A DNA stretch of 64,000 nt. It comes from Asaia platycodi JCM 25414. GTDB taxonomy: Bacteria > Pseudomonadota > Alphaproteobacteria > Acetobacterales > Acetobacteraceae. Positions 1 to 9,517 of this stretch are shown one piece after another. Position 1 is the stretch's first letter. Each line of letters starts with the position of its first letter. The notes beneath the pieces were generated by a model that was not told where the DNA came from, searched no databases, and was given only the letters and a program-made list of their open reading frames with translations. The stretch is taken from assembly GCF_000614545.1 (NCBI RefSeq), contig NZ_BAKW01000020.1:1-64000 (forward strand), given 5' to 3'. The position numbers were made by a program, and so were the translations under genes.

Positions 1-291
1 CTCAAAAATCCCCCCCTCATGCATAACGCTACTCAAAAACAACAGGCGGGGAACCGTCAAGAAAAGCTTGTTCACATGGCGGGCTTAGCTCTGCACGCGC
101 GTCATCGCGTATGACGGCGTCTCTTTGGTCCATCCCGAATGCAACCGTAGTACGCTAAGTAAATTGCGTGCCCTTATAGGCTGTCAGTGCTTGTCGTAAT
201 TGTCTGGAAGAGCCCAGGGTTCAGAGTATGCTGTCCTTGTCTGCTTCGCAGATACTGGAACTGAGAGGTGACGCCTGATACCAGGTGAGTG

Positions 292-432
292 ATGGGCAAA
301 CCACATGATCCATCTGTCACGGTATCCTGGCTTTTCTGGGCAGTTTTATCGGCAGGCTTTGCTGTGCTGACGGCTATTCTTGCAAAGCTCGGCGTAAGCC
401 ATCTCGATTCCGATGTGGCGACCTTCCGGTGA
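292..432 (+). pseudogene. EamA/DMT-family transporter, N-terminal remnant
   Basis: The reading frame from ATG 292 gives 46 residues starting MGKPHDPSVTVSWLFWAVLS, followed by one hydrophobic helix (AGFAVLTAILAKLGV). This matches the first membrane segment of small EamA-family transporters, which open with SWLFWALLSA-like text and run to about 140 residues. A ribosome-binding-like AGGTGAG lies just upstream. The frame stops at 430-432, only 8 bases before the stop codon of the convergent FMN dehydrogenase. No continuation appears in other frames, so this is a real truncation, probably by a deletion or rearrangement joining two loci. Only the fragment identity is supported; it is not functional as a transporter. 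Confidence 0.6.
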
Positions 433-440
433 GGCCTGCG

Positions 441-1597
441 TCAGGCCTGAACGATGTCTCGGAGAGCCTCACAGGTTTCCGCCCCCAAGAGACACTGATC
501 GATATGGATCTCACGTTGCAGCAGACCAATGGCACGGGTGATCGCTTTTTCGCCACCAAGAGCCGCAGCATAGAGAAAAGGGCGACCGACCAGAACGGCA
601 TCGGCCCCCAGGGCCAGACCTTTCACGATATCCGTTCCACGGCGAAAACCGCTATCGGCGAGCACGGTCATCGACCCGCTCTCTGCTTGATGGCGCGCAA
701 GACTTCCATCGGTGAGACGGCACAATCGAGTTGTCTTCCGCCGTGGTTGGAGACAGCAATGCCGTCAGCACCCATTTCGCGCGCGAGTCTTGCATCTTCG
801 GGAGAGAGCACACCCTTGATGATCAGCGCGCCCTTCCAGTAGCGGCGGATCATCTCTGCATGCTTCCAGCTGAAACTGGCATAGCCAGTCACCGCATTGA
901 TCTCGCGTGAAAAAATGGAAGGGCGCTGGACAGGATCAATGTTGCTGATCCGGGGGATCCCTCTCTGACGTAAAGTTTTCAGACCGGTTCGATAGAGCCA
1001 TGAAGGATGGCGGGCCATATCGAAAGCCAGGCGCGCCGTTGGGCGGAACGGCATGGTATAGCCGTTTCTCTGATTGTTTTCCCGGTTAGAGCCGACGGCC
1101 ACGTCAGCGGTCAGAAAATAGGCACTAAATCCCGCATCGGCCACGCGCTTGACCATGCGTTCGATATTGCTTTCATCGGGTTTCTGATACCCGGCAAACC
1201 AGCAACCCGGGTAATGCTGCGCTATCTCTTCGACTGGTGTGATCGCATTCGCACTCAAGATATATGGGATGCGGGCTGCTCTGGCGGCTTTGGCCATGGC
1301 GTTATCGGCATCATGGGCGACGACTGCCGAGGCTCCCATTGGCGCGATCATGAAAGGGCTCGCGAAACGCTGACCGAATAACGTGACTTCCTGAGAGCAG
1401 GCCGAGACGTCGCGCAGGATGCGCGGTATCAGACGGATACGTTCAAGAGCTACACGGTTATGACAGAGCGTCGTGCCGTCATCGGCGCCACCCTGCACAT
1501 AGCCGAAAATTGCCTTGGGAAGATGCTTGCGTGCCTGAGCCTCGAAATCGTTCAAATTCAGTATCTGCTTCAGGGGGGCCGATGAAATCCTGGCCAT
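441..1597 (-). CDS. lldD: FMN-dependent alpha-hydroxy-acid dehydrogenase (lactate dehydrogenase-like), frameshifted
   Basis: Reads as an FMN-dependent L-2-hydroxy acid dehydrogenase/oxidase of the LldD/glycolate oxidase family, about 385 residues, a TIM barrel that oxidises an L-2-hydroxy acid to a 2-oxo acid. The N-terminal GYVQGGADDG segment, the catalytic SNHGGRQLD motif and the C-terminal FMN phosphate-binding DSGFRRGTDIVKGLALGA segment are all present. The frame breaks near 675, where one missing base separates the first 309 residues from the last 80 or so. The rest resumes at once, so a sequencing deletion is likely. It lies downstream of an MFS permease gene on the same strand with a 3-base gap, so it is probably co-transcribed. 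The substrate (lactate, glycolate or a sugar acid) cannot be told from sequence; the symbol marks the family only. Confidence 0.8.
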
Positions 1598-1600
1598 GCT

Positions 1601-2902
1601 TCAGATCCTCGCTGACTGGCTTGCCGCAAGCGGCAGTTTTTTTCTGGTATTGTTGAGGGGCAGGGGCTCAATGGGGCCTACGATAAAGAGATAGGAAAAC
1701 GCACCAAGCAGGCCAAAGGCCCCTGTAGCGCAGAGCGGGATCATGAAGGAGCCATGCGTGAGACTCACCATGAGACCCGTAAAACTGGCGATGACGATGC
1801 CTGCTATATTGGCGGCGCTGTTCTGCAGCCCGCCCAATGTCGCGACCAGATCGGAGCTAGGGGCGATGTCGGCTGGCAACGACCAGATATTCGCGCCGGT
1901 AAAGGCGATACCGCCGAAAGAGACCGAAAGGAGCGCGATGCAGAGCCAGGTTTGTGTGGCGAAGGCCGAAAGAGCGATCACGGAGGACAAGAGCAGCCCG
2001 CCAACCAAGCAGCTCTTGCGCGCTACGGTCAGGCTCCAGCCGCGCCTGTGCAATGTGTCGGAGGTCCAGCCACCCAGCCATGCGGCAGGGATAGCTGTCA
2101 CACCGGGGATCATACCGATCAGCCCGAGTTCCTTCAAAGAGAACCCGTGAGCTGACACGAGATAGCTCGGGAACCAGGTGGCAAAGAAATAGAAGACGAA
2201 ATTCGCGCAGAAGAACCCGAGCATCATGCCCCACACCGAGCGGTGTTTCAGCAATTGCCTCCACGCGCCGGGCGCCGCCTTGCTGCTGGCGGGTTGAGCT
2301 TCTCTCAATTTGGCCAGTTGATGCTGCGATATCGCCGGATGCCGGTCGGGATCATGATAGAGCACAAGCCAGACGATTACCCATATCAGACCCAGCCCGC
2401 CTGCGGCGACGAAGGCCAGCCGCCAGCCGAGCCAGCCGATCAGCAGGGCAACAAGGGGAAGAGAAACTGCCGCTCCCGCGCGCGAGCCGCTATCGAAAAT
2501 ACCGGCTGCCAGACCACGCTCGCTTTTGGGAAACCAGAGCGATGCGACCTTGGCATTCGAGGGATAGCTGCCCGCCTCGCCGACGCCGAGGGCCAGGCGA
2601 AGGCCGAGAATGCTGAATGGCCTTCGCACCAGCGCTGTCAGCGCCGTGCAGATCGACCACCATATGACCGCCAGAGCATAAGCTGAACGTACACCGAAGC
2701 GATCGACGATCATGCCGAAAGGCAATTGCATGAACGCGTAGCTCCAGAAGAACCCGCCTAGGATAACCCCCAGAGTCGCCGGGTCGATATGGAGTTCTTT
2801 CGCCATGAAGGGGGCGGCAATGGCAATCGTCGCACGGTCTATGTAGTTGATGGTTGTTGCGGCGAAACAGAGGATGATCATCAGCCAGCGTAGTCGGGGC
2901 AT
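1601..2902 (-). CDS. MFS permease, anion:cation symporter (ACS) type
   Basis: A 433-residue major facilitator with about 12 hydrophobic segments. The N-terminus carries INYIDRATIAIAAPF, typical of the ACS branch that takes up hexuronates, galactonate and related organic anions. I chose ATG 2902 (MPRLRWLMIIL) because GGAGAGA lies directly upstream. The longer open frame adds 40 non-hydrophobic residues with no family match. It sits between the TIM-barrel isomerase and the FMN dehydrogenase, all on the minus strand, which suggests it imports the substrate of this cluster. The exact substrate is not known. Confidence 0.85.
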   Translation of the reverse strand: MPRLRWLMIILCFAATTINYIDRATIAIAAPFMAKELHIDPATLGVILGGFFWSYAFMQLPFGMIVDRFGVRSAYALAVIWWSICTALTALVRRPFSILGLRLALGVGEAGSYPSNAKVASLWFPKSERGLAAGIFDSGSRAGAAVSLPLVALLIGWLGWRLAFVAAGGLGLIWVIVWLVLYHDPDRHPAISQHQLAKLREAQPASSKAAPGAWRQLLKHRSVWGMMLGFFCANFVFYFFATWFPSYLVSAHGFSLKELGLIGMIPGVTAIPAAWLGGWTSDTLHRRGWSLTVARKSCLVGGLLLSSVIALSAFATQTWLCIALLSVSFGGIAFTGANIWSLPADIAPSSDLVATLGGLQNSAANIAGIVIASFTGLMVSLTHGSFMIPLCATGAFGLLGAFSYLFIVGPIEPLPLNNTRKKLPLAASQSARI

Positions 2903-2975
2903 GATCTCTCTCCGGTTTGAGGGGGATGCCAGGCAGTTCTCTGCATCGACGGAAGGTCGATGCGGGAGGCTTTGC

Positions 2976-3902
2976 TTATTTCGGCAGGACGCGACGCAGG
3001 TAATCGCGGTTGGTTGCCGCAACGCTCAGACCGTCACCGCCGTAATGTTCAACCAGAAAGGCGCTTTTGAAGCCGTGGGCCAGAGCCATCTTGATGGCTG
3101 CCCGGTAGCTGATTACGCCGAATTCGAGCGGTGCGGGGGCCGTCACGACCATACCCGTCGTGGCGTCTTCCGTGCGGAAGTAGTTCTTGACGTGCCAGTA
3201 CCGCGCAAAAGGCGCGACCTTCTGCATCATCGAGGCCCAGTGCTCGACTGGGCGATGCAGACGCACCAGATTGCCCAGATCGGCATTGATGCCGACATTG
3301 GTACAATCGACATCCTGAACGAAGCGCACCGCACTATCGGCGGTCCCGAGATAGGTGTCCTCATACATTTCAAGGGAAAGATCGACACCGACCTCCTGGG
3401 CGTGGCGTGCCAGTTCGCGTATGCGTTCGACGGCCTTTTTCCACGTCGCCTTGTCATCCGGGTTGACCGTGCCTTGTGCGGTCCAGAACCACAGCGCCGC
3501 CTTCTGGGGCGGGGTCAAGGGATAGAACAGGCCGAATGAGACCTCCTTGATGCCCAGACGGGCAGCGGTATCGATGACGCGGTGGCTATAGGCGAGGTTT
3601 TCGTCTGCCTGTTCCGGGTCGATCACCGAGCGGCGGGCGGTCGAGAGCCCCGGCATCGTCAGCCCGGCTTCCTTCACCAGATCGGCAAAAACCTGCTGAC
3701 GCGCCTGGGGCAGATCGGCGAGCCTGATCCATGAATCGGTAGGGTCGATCTCGGTGAAACCGGCATCGGTCACTTCGGCAAGGGTGGCAGCCCATTCTTC
3801 GGGCTTTTGGTCCTGTACGCTCGACCCGTCAGGCAGGATGTTGGCGTATTGGATCATCGCGGCCGCGATCGGCCAGTTGGTACGATTGAGAGGGCTAGAC
3901 AT
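2976..3902 (-). CDS. Sugar phosphate isomerase/epimerase-type TIM-barrel protein
   Basis: A 308-residue protein of the xylose isomerase-like TIM-barrel superfamily. Likely metal ligands are the Glu of SLEMYEDTYLG, the Asp of GINADLGNLVRL, the His of RYWHVKNY and the Glu of FLVEHYGGDGL. These follow the usual order in hydroxypyruvate isomerase/2-oxotetronate isomerase-like enzymes. Start ATG 3902 has GGAGATTTCC just upstream; the longer frame adds 15 poorly supported residues. It lies between two MFS permeases and near a DenD-like dehydrogenase, so an isomerase or epimerase step on a sugar acid is a reasonable inference. The substrate is not determined. Confidence 0.75.
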   Translation of the reverse strand: MSSPLNRTNWPIAAAMIQYANILPDGSSVQDQKPEEWAATLAEVTDAGFTEIDPTDSWIRLADLPQARQQVFADLVKEAGLTMPGLSTARRSVIDPEQADENLAYSHRVIDTAARLGIKEVSFGLFYPLTPPQKAALWFWTAQGTVNPDDKATWKKAVERIRELARHAQEVGVDLSLEMYEDTYLGTADSAVRFVQDVDCTNVGINADLGNLVRLHRPVEHWASMMQKVAPFARYWHVKNYFRTEDATTGMVVTAPAPLEFGVISYRAAIKMALAHGFKSAFLVEHYGGDGLSVAATNRDYLRRVLPK

Positions 3903-3943
3903 AGGAAATCTCCTTTTCTGTCTGGAAATCGACGGCCAGACGC

Positions 3944-5278
3944 TCAATGGGCGGGATGGTGGCTTTCACGATTGGTGCGCGGCAAAAATGCCGCGATAAT
4001 CAGTCCGACCAGCCCGGAAAGGGCGACGGCATAGAGCCCGGCCGCAGGGCTTTCCCAAAGATGGGAGGCGAAGCTGCGGATATTGGGCGCGGCGAAACCA
4101 CCGAGATTGCCGAGGGCGTTGATCAATGCGATCGCGCCAGCGGCCTGAACCCCGGTGAAATGGGCAAGTGGGAAGTTCCAGAAAACGGCCTGAACCGTCA
4201 CGACGCCGGCGGCGGCAACACAAAGCCCGATGATCGCGACAACGCCAGCCTCTGCTCCCGAGACGACCAGACCGATTGCGGCCATGCTCAGGCAGACGAG
4301 CAGGCCCAGTCGCGGCGCGTCATGCTTCTGGACCAGACGGGTAATGACGAAAGTCGAAAGAATGGCGAAGGCCCAGGGAATGCCGCTGACCAGACCGACA
4401 CGGAAGCCGATCTTTTCATGAAGGATCGAGGAGACCTGTTCGGGCAGATAGAACACGACGCCGTAGCTTGCGATCTGCATGACCATGTAAAGCGCGAGAA
4501 ATTGCAGCAGCTTGCTCGAATGCAGGAGCGCCCCGAGCCTGACGCCGTGATGGCCTGAACCTTCCTTGGCGGCAGCCTCTCTTTGCAGAATGCCACTGAG
4601 CGTTGATTTTTCTTCGTCAGTGAGCCAGGCGACATCCTGGGGTTTGTCGGGCAGGACGAACCACGTCGCGACGCCCATGACCACAGCGAGCCCACCTTCG
4701 AGCAGGAACATCCACTGCCATCCCGCAAGGCCGAGTAGCCCGTCCAGATTAAACAGCGCCCCCGAAAGCGGATTGCCGAAGGTCATGGCCAGCGGATAGC
4801 CGAAATAGAACACGCCCAGCACCTTGGTGCGTTCTTTCTCGGGAAACCAGAAGGTGAGGTAGAGCATGATGCCTGGAAAGAAACCGGCCTCGGCAATACC
4901 CAGAAACGTGCGCAGGACAATGAATGACAGATTGCCCTGGGTGAACATCATGCACGCTGAGACCAGCCCCCATGTCACCATGATGCGGGCCATCCAGCGC
5001 CTCGCGCCAAGCCGGTAGAGAATGAGGTTGCTCGGGATCTCGAACAGCGCGTACCCGACGAAGAAAACACCGGCACCGAAAGCGAACATCGCATCTGACA
5101 CGCCGACATCAGTATGCAGCGCCTGCTTGGCCGAGCCGATATTCGACCGGTCGAGAAAGGCGACGATATACATGAGGATGAGAAACGGCAGCAGCTTGGC
5201 AAATGCCTTGCCGGTCGCCCTTGTTCTCAGGGTTTCGGGGTTTGTCGGGGGCGCTGTCGGGGAAATCGTGGAAATCAT
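3944..5278 (-). CDS. MFS permease, ACS family (sugar acid/aromatic acid type)
   Basis: A 444-residue major facilitator. The motif FLDRSNIGSAKQAL in the first helix and the LRTFLGIAEAGFFPG segment are typical of the ACS family (tartrate, galactonate, 4-hydroxyphenylacetate permeases). The reading frame is intact. It is the second such permease in the cluster. It is followed 41 bases later by the TIM-barrel isomerase and preceded by the DenD-like gene, all on the minus strand. Two permeases of the same branch within 3.7 kb suggest either two related substrates or a recent cluster fusion. Confidence 0.85.
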   Translation of the reverse strand: MISTISPTAPPTNPETLRTRATGKAFAKLLPFLILMYIVAFLDRSNIGSAKQALHTDVGVSDAMFAFGAGVFFVGYALFEIPSNLILYRLGARRWMARIMVTWGLVSACMMFTQGNLSFIVLRTFLGIAEAGFFPGIMLYLTFWFPEKERTKVLGVFYFGYPLAMTFGNPLSGALFNLDGLLGLAGWQWMFLLEGGLAVVMGVATWFVLPDKPQDVAWLTDEEKSTLSGILQREAAAKEGSGHHGVRLGALLHSSKLLQFLALYMVMQIASYGVVFYLPEQVSSILHEKIGFRVGLVSGIPWAFAILSTFVITRLVQKHDAPRLGLLVCLSMAAIGLVVSGAEAGVVAIIGLCVAAAGVVTVQAVFWNFPLAHFTGVQAAGAIALINALGNLGGFAAPNIRSFASHLWESPAAGLYAVALSGLVGLIIAAFLPRTNRESHHPAH

Positions 5279-5355
5279 GAGGCTCGGCTCCTCATCGCGC
5301 CCCGCTCTGCGAGGTAGGGCGCGGATGTGGTCAGGCTGACGGAAAGAAGGCGATG

Positions 5356-6341
5356 TCAGGCAATCCGGCCCCCGAGCTCATCGTCGATATGGGCCTGGAT
5401 GATGGCGTCAAAGCTCTGTTCAGTCGTGAAACCGAGTGCCAGTGCCCGCTGTGGGTCAAAGCCACGCGCCCAGCCCGCAACGATGCGTGCCACGGCTTCG
5501 TCGGGCGCGCGCTTGATGAGCGCCACAGCCTTGTCGCCTGCTATACGCCGCAGCGCGGCAATCTGCTCGCCGACAGTAAGGGAGAGGGCTGGCATGGAAA
5601 GATTGGGGCGCTCGCCCAGAAGAGAGAGATCGAGTGTTGCCGCATGGCGCAGGAATTGAACGGCCGAACGCGGGCTCGTCATCCAGTGGCGCGTGCTGTC
5701 GGGCACGGGAAGGACAGCTTCCTGCCCGACCAGAGGCTCGCGGATGATGCCGGAAAAGAAGCCCGAAGCAGCGCGGTTGGGCTTGCCTGGGCGCACGCAG
5801 ATGGTGGGCAGGCGGAGCCCGATTCCGTCGAAAATGCCGCGGCGGCGATAATCGGCAAGGAGCAGCTCGCAAATGGCCTTCTGGGTGCCATAGCTCGTCT
5901 GCGGCGTCAGGATATAGTCATCAGGAATGACACCGGGGAAGTCGCCTCCGAATACGGCATTGGATGACGCAAAGACGACACGCGGCTTCCATCCATCGCG
6001 TGCATTGATATGGCGGATCGTCTCGAAAAGCGTGCGTGTGCCATCGAGATTGACGCTGTATCCCTTCTCGAAATCGGCCTCGGCCTCACCCGACACGATG
6101 GCGGCGAGATGATAGATGATGTCCGGGCGACCGCTCAGCAGACGCTCTGCGGCGCCGTGCTGGGTGAGATCGCAGGTCATGGTCTCGCAGGGACCGGCGA
6201 ACCCGGCGGGAACACTCGGGGCGACGACATCGGCCAGAGTGAGGCGGCTGGTGCAACGTCGCCCTTAAGCGGTCTGCTCACGAGGCTTTCGGTAAATTTG
6301 CGCCCGATCATGCCGGCTGCGCCAATGACGAGGATATGCAT
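5356..6341 (-). CDS. denD: NAD-dependent epimerase/dehydratase family enzyme, D-erythronate dehydrogenase-like, frameshifted
   Basis: An extended short-chain dehydrogenase of about 328 residues. It opens MHILVIGAAGMIG (Rossmann GxxGxxG), has HLAAIVSG and the ASSNAVFGG...SYGTQKAICE catalytic Ser/Tyr-x-x-x-Lys region. The overall text resembles D-erythronate dehydrogenase (DenD), which makes 2-oxo-D-erythronate. Start ATG 6341 is required to include the nucleotide-binding loop. The frame is broken near 6255, where one missing base divides the first 30 residues from the rest; the continuation RLTLADVVAPSVPAG lies in the next frame. It heads a minus-strand run into MFS, TIM-barrel and FMN-dehydrogenase genes. 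The DenD assignment is by family resemblance; other sugar-acid dehydrogenases of this family are possible. Confidence 0.7.
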
Positions 6342-6410
6342 CTGTGTCACCTTTCCTGTCGGGAGACCCGAATTCAGATGAACGGAACCTATCCGAAAGT
6401 TAATCAGGCG

Positions 6411-7364
6411 CTAGACGCAAGATGGAAACGGGTGATCGGCATTCTTGATCGCCAGCGCCTCTATGGCACTGAAAACCAGCAATGCTGCGGGTGTGAGCGG
6501 GCGGTCGGGAAGGCTGATGAGAGAGTAGGCCCCAAGAAAATCGGGCATCGGGACCGAAAGACGACGGATCATTCCGGCATTTTCGTAATGTCTGCTCACA
6601 CTGCACGGAACGACCGCCAAAAGATTCGAATGCAGCAACAGGTCGATCGTCGCGAACATGGACGAGGCCTCAATGGGATGTGCAGGCAGCGGTAGAAGTG
6701 CCGTCGTGAAGGCTGCCTCTATGGCGCGCCGCATAGGGCTCGGGGCGGTCTGGAGAATCCAGCGTTCGCGGGCAACGTCTTCCAGGGTCAGAGTGCCGGG
6801 ATCGTCGATCGGGTTTGTGCGGCTTGTCACCACGCAAAGCGGCTCACTGGCGAGGTCGCGGCAGTCGAGAGAGGTGGGGCCGTGCAGGCCGAGCGGGCGA
6901 CCGATCACGAAGTCGAGCCTTCCACTTTCCATGCCGAGCAGAAGGGCGTCGCTGGTATCGACCGATAGCGACAGGCTGATGCCCGGTTGGGAATGGGCGA
7001 TCTCGGCAAAAACGGGTGAGACGAGCTCCGGCAGGGCTGCGACGATCGACCCAACGCGCACCGTTCCATAAGTGCCTTCCTGCATGGCGTTCATGTCGAG
7101 CTGCAAACGGTCGATATCGTTGAGCATCAACCTTGCATGACGTGCGGCAAGAACGCCGCTGGGGGTCGGGAAAACGCCTTGCGACGAGCGCTCGAAAAGA
7201 CGGGCATTGAGGGCATGCTCGACCTCCTGAAGCAGCTTCGAGACCGAAGGCTGGGAGAGATTCATTCTCTCGGCGGCGCGATGCAGATTATTAGTGGCCT
7301 CAAGTTCGAGTATCAGGCGCAGATGCCTGAGTTTAAGGCGATTGATCAGCGAATGGGCCGTCAT
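6411..7364 (-). CDS. LysR-type transcriptional regulator
   Basis: A 317-residue LysR regulator. The N-terminal winged helix-turn-helix is at about residues 8-65 (LKLRHLRLILELEATNNLHRAAERMNLSQPSVSKLL, in parts), followed by a periplasmic-binding-protein-like effector domain. Start ATG 7364 (MTAHSLINRLKL) puts the helix-turn-helix at the usual distance from the N-terminus; upstream in-frame sequence lacks any domain. It lies directly upstream of the DenD-like gene on the same strand, 69 bases apart, so it is a candidate regulator of the sugar-acid cluster. The ligand is unknown. Confidence 0.85.
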   Translation of the reverse strand: MTAHSLINRLKLRHLRLILELEATNNLHRAAERMNLSQPSVSKLLQEVEHALNARLFERSSQGVFPTPSGVLAARHARLMLNDIDRLQLDMNAMQEGTYGTVRVGSIVAALPELVSPVFAEIAHSQPGISLSLSVDTSDALLLGMESGRLDFVIGRPLGLHGPTSLDCRDLASEPLCVVTSRTNPIDDPGTLTLEDVARERWILQTAPSPMRRAIEAAFTTALLPLPAHPIEASSMFATIDLLLHSNLLAVVPCSVSRHYENAGMIRRLSVPMPDFLGAYSLISLPDRPLTPAALLVFSAIEALAIKNADHPFPSCV

Positions 7365-7432
7365 GAAGCGGGTTCCGGGAAGTAAAGCGTCACACGTATT
7401 AAAACGCGCAGGAGAGAGCAGGGGGAGCATGC

Positions 7433-8407
7433 CTAGCGAGGCTCTGCTGCAGCGTGCCCGTGCATGGTCTGTTTTAGAATCGAAAGGATTGTCAGTGTGG
7501 CTGGCGTCGAGGGACGCTCTTTCGAGGTGATCAGCCCCCATGGAGCCACATCGAACAGAAAATCGATGGGAAGGCTGGCAATCTGGCCGATATCCGATTG
7601 CAGTTCTGCTGCGGGTGCGGAGAGGATCGTGAGGGCGTCGGTGCGGGTGATATAGGCGAGAGTCATCATCCATGAATCGGAAGAAACGACGCAGGTGGGC
7701 AGGGGCAGATCCTGCTCGATAAGGAGTTCCTCGAGACGCTGGCGTGAGCGGCTACCTTTGCGCTGCAGGATCCATGGGCATTTCGAGAGAGCTCGGAGCG
7801 AGACAGGGCCATCGCCGAGCAGGGGATGATCGGGACGTGAGGCAATCACCAGCCGCTCGGCAGCAATTTCCTCATAATGCACCGGATAGGGCGAAGGGAC
7901 GACCGGGCGTCTGCCGAGCATGATATCAATCTGCCCGTCTGTCAGCATCTGGAAAAGCGTGTCGCTGGGGCCACTGCGAATTTCGAGTTCGATCTCGGGA
8001 TAATCGTCCTGTGCAATGCGCAGCATATCGACAAGAGACTGGATGACCGGGCCGTCAATGGCGCCGATCGAGACATGGCCGATACGCCCGTCAACGAGGG
8101 CATTGAGTTCGACGCGCGTTCGCTCAAGTTCATCGAGCATGGTCACGGCGTGTCGTGTCAGGACTTCGCCCGCAAAGGTCGGGATCATGCGTCGGCCTTC
8201 CAGACGGAAGAGGCGGATTTTCATCAAATCCTCGAGATCACCGATCAGCTTGGAGGCGGCAGGCTGCGCCATGCCGAGACTTTCTGCCGCAGCCTGGAGG
8301 GTCGCATGACGCGAGAAAGCCGAGAGCAACTGCAGATGGCGGAGCTTGAGGCGGGAAGCGATGAACCAGAACGGGCCGAGATGCGGATGCGACATGAGTG
8401 ATTTCAT
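7433..8407 (-). CDS. LysR-type transcriptional regulator
   Basis: A LysR regulator of about 324 residues with the HTH segment LKLRHLQLLSAFSRHATLQ and AQPAASKLIGDLE, then an effector-binding domain. The start is ambiguous: ATG 8407 (MKSLMSHPHLG) or ATG 8395; neither has a strong ribosome-binding site. It is divergent from the 3-hydroxyacyl-CoA dehydrogenase-like gene at 8543, and a GTATC-N5-GATAC palindrome sits between them. That is the classic arrangement of a LysR protein controlling its divergent neighbour and itself. It also resembles GbpR-like LysR regulators of sugar metabolism, but this is an impression only. Confidence 0.85.
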   Translation of the reverse strand: MKSLMSHPHLGPFWFIASRLKLRHLQLLSAFSRHATLQAAAESLGMAQPAASKLIGDLEDLMKIRLFRLEGRRMIPTFAGEVLTRHAVTMLDELERTRVELNALVDGRIGHVSIGAIDGPVIQSLVDMLRIAQDDYPEIELEIRSGPSDTLFQMLTDGQIDIMLGRRPVVPSPYPVHYEEIAAERLVIASRPDHPLLGDGPVSLRALSKCPWILQRKGSRSRQRLEELLIEQDLPLPTCVVSSDSWMMTLAYITRTDALTILSAPAAELQSDIGQIASLPIDFLFDVAPWGLITSKERPSTPATLTILSILKQTMHGHAAAEPR

Positions 8408-8421
8408 AGTCAAACGGTTAT

Positions 8422-8436
8422 GTATCAGATGGATAC
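8422..8436. promoter_or_regulatory. Putative LysR operator (T-N11-A palindrome)
   Basis: GTATC AGATG GATAC is a perfect 5-base inverted repeat with a 5-base spacer and contains TATC-N5-GATA, that is T-N11-A, the LysR-box form. It lies 15 bases upstream of the LysR gene start at 8407 and about 107 bases upstream of the divergent dehydrogenase start at 8543. The assignment is from sequence form and position only. Confidence 0.4.
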
Positions 8437-8542
8437 GACTATTGGACGCGCCTCTTAACGGGTGACTATTTCTTCCGCCCGGATCATCGCTGGAACACTC
8501 CGTTTTCAGCGTCCATCAAAATGATTGTGAAGGTTGGGCGAC

Positions 8543-9517
8543 ATGTCGGTTCAGATCATTAGAAGTGCTGCAGTCATCGGGGCAGGGTATATGGGGCATA
8601 GCCCAGAGCCTCGCGGCTGCGGGGATGCGTGTGACCCTTGCCGATATCTCGCCTGAGGCGACGCAGCGGGCACTGGAACGGTTGTTGGGGGAGGCGCGTG
8701 CATTTGAAGATCAGGGCTGATCGTGCCGGGCAGCTACGACCGGATCATGACAAATCTTACAACGGCGCCTTCGATCGAAGACGCGGTCAGCGATGTCGAT
8801 TTCATCGAAGAGGCCGTGTTCGAGCGTGAGGATGTCAAGAAGGAGGTTCTTGGCCGCATCAGCGCGGCGGCCCGCCCCGATGCCATTATCGGCACCAATA
8901 CTTCGACCATACCCGTGCATGTGCTGGCGCCGATGGTGAAGGGCCAGGAGCGGTTTCTGACAGTACATTTCAGCAATCCGGCACCGTTCATTCCCGGCGT
9001 CGAGCTTGTTTCGGGCACAGCTACGCAGCCGGAGGTCGTGGCAACGGTCAAGGAGATGCTGAACCGGGTGAACCGCCAATCGGCCGAGGTGGCCGACCGG
9101 CCGACCTTCGTGTTGAACCGCTTGCAATATGTGCTGTTCAAGGAGGCGAACACGATCGTGGAAGAGGGCATCGCAACGCCCGAGGATGTCGATACGATCG
9201 TGCGGTCGACTTTCGGTTTTCGCCTGCCCTTCTTCGGTCCGTTCGCCATCGCCGATATGGCGGGGCTCGAGGTCTATGTGAATGGCTTCGTGACTGCGGA
9301 AAATGCCTTTGGGCCGCGTCTGTCGTGCCCCGATACGGTCAGGAGACTGGTGGCCGAGGGCAAGCACGGCGTAAAGAACGGTGCAGGGTATTACGGTAGC
9401 TACAGCCCGGAAGAAGCGGCAGAACTCGTTGCTTATCGAAACAAGGCTTATGCCAGAATGGCTGAGCTGCTACGTGAATTGGGGCCTTCGCCGCTCGAGA
9501 AAAAACGCTCTAGATAA
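8543..9517 (+). CDS. 3-hydroxyacyl-CoA dehydrogenase family protein (possible hydroxy/sugar acid dehydrogenase), two frameshifts
   Basis: About 325 residues. An NAD-binding Rossmann domain (AAVIGAGYMG) is followed by the six-helix C-terminal domain of the 3-hydroxyacyl-CoA dehydrogenase superfamily. EEAVFEREDVKKEVL, the catalytic-region HFSNPAPFIPGVELV and the C-terminal GVKNGAGYYG are recognisable. The family includes L-gulonate 3-dehydrogenase, carnitine dehydrogenase and hydroxyacyl-CoA dehydrogenases. Two breaks occur: near 8597 (two bases apparently lost from a G run inside MGGGIA) and near 8717 (one base lost at QGLIVPG). Both are restored by reading on in another frame. It is divergent from a LysR gene, so it is probably regulated by it. 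Next to a sugar-acid cluster, a role on a sugar acid is as likely as fatty-acid oxidation. Confidence 0.7.

Noticed and set aside
441..1597. Treating the frameshifted genes as pseudogenes
   Set aside because: Essential genes in the same window carry the same kind of break, so sequence error is more likely than decay.
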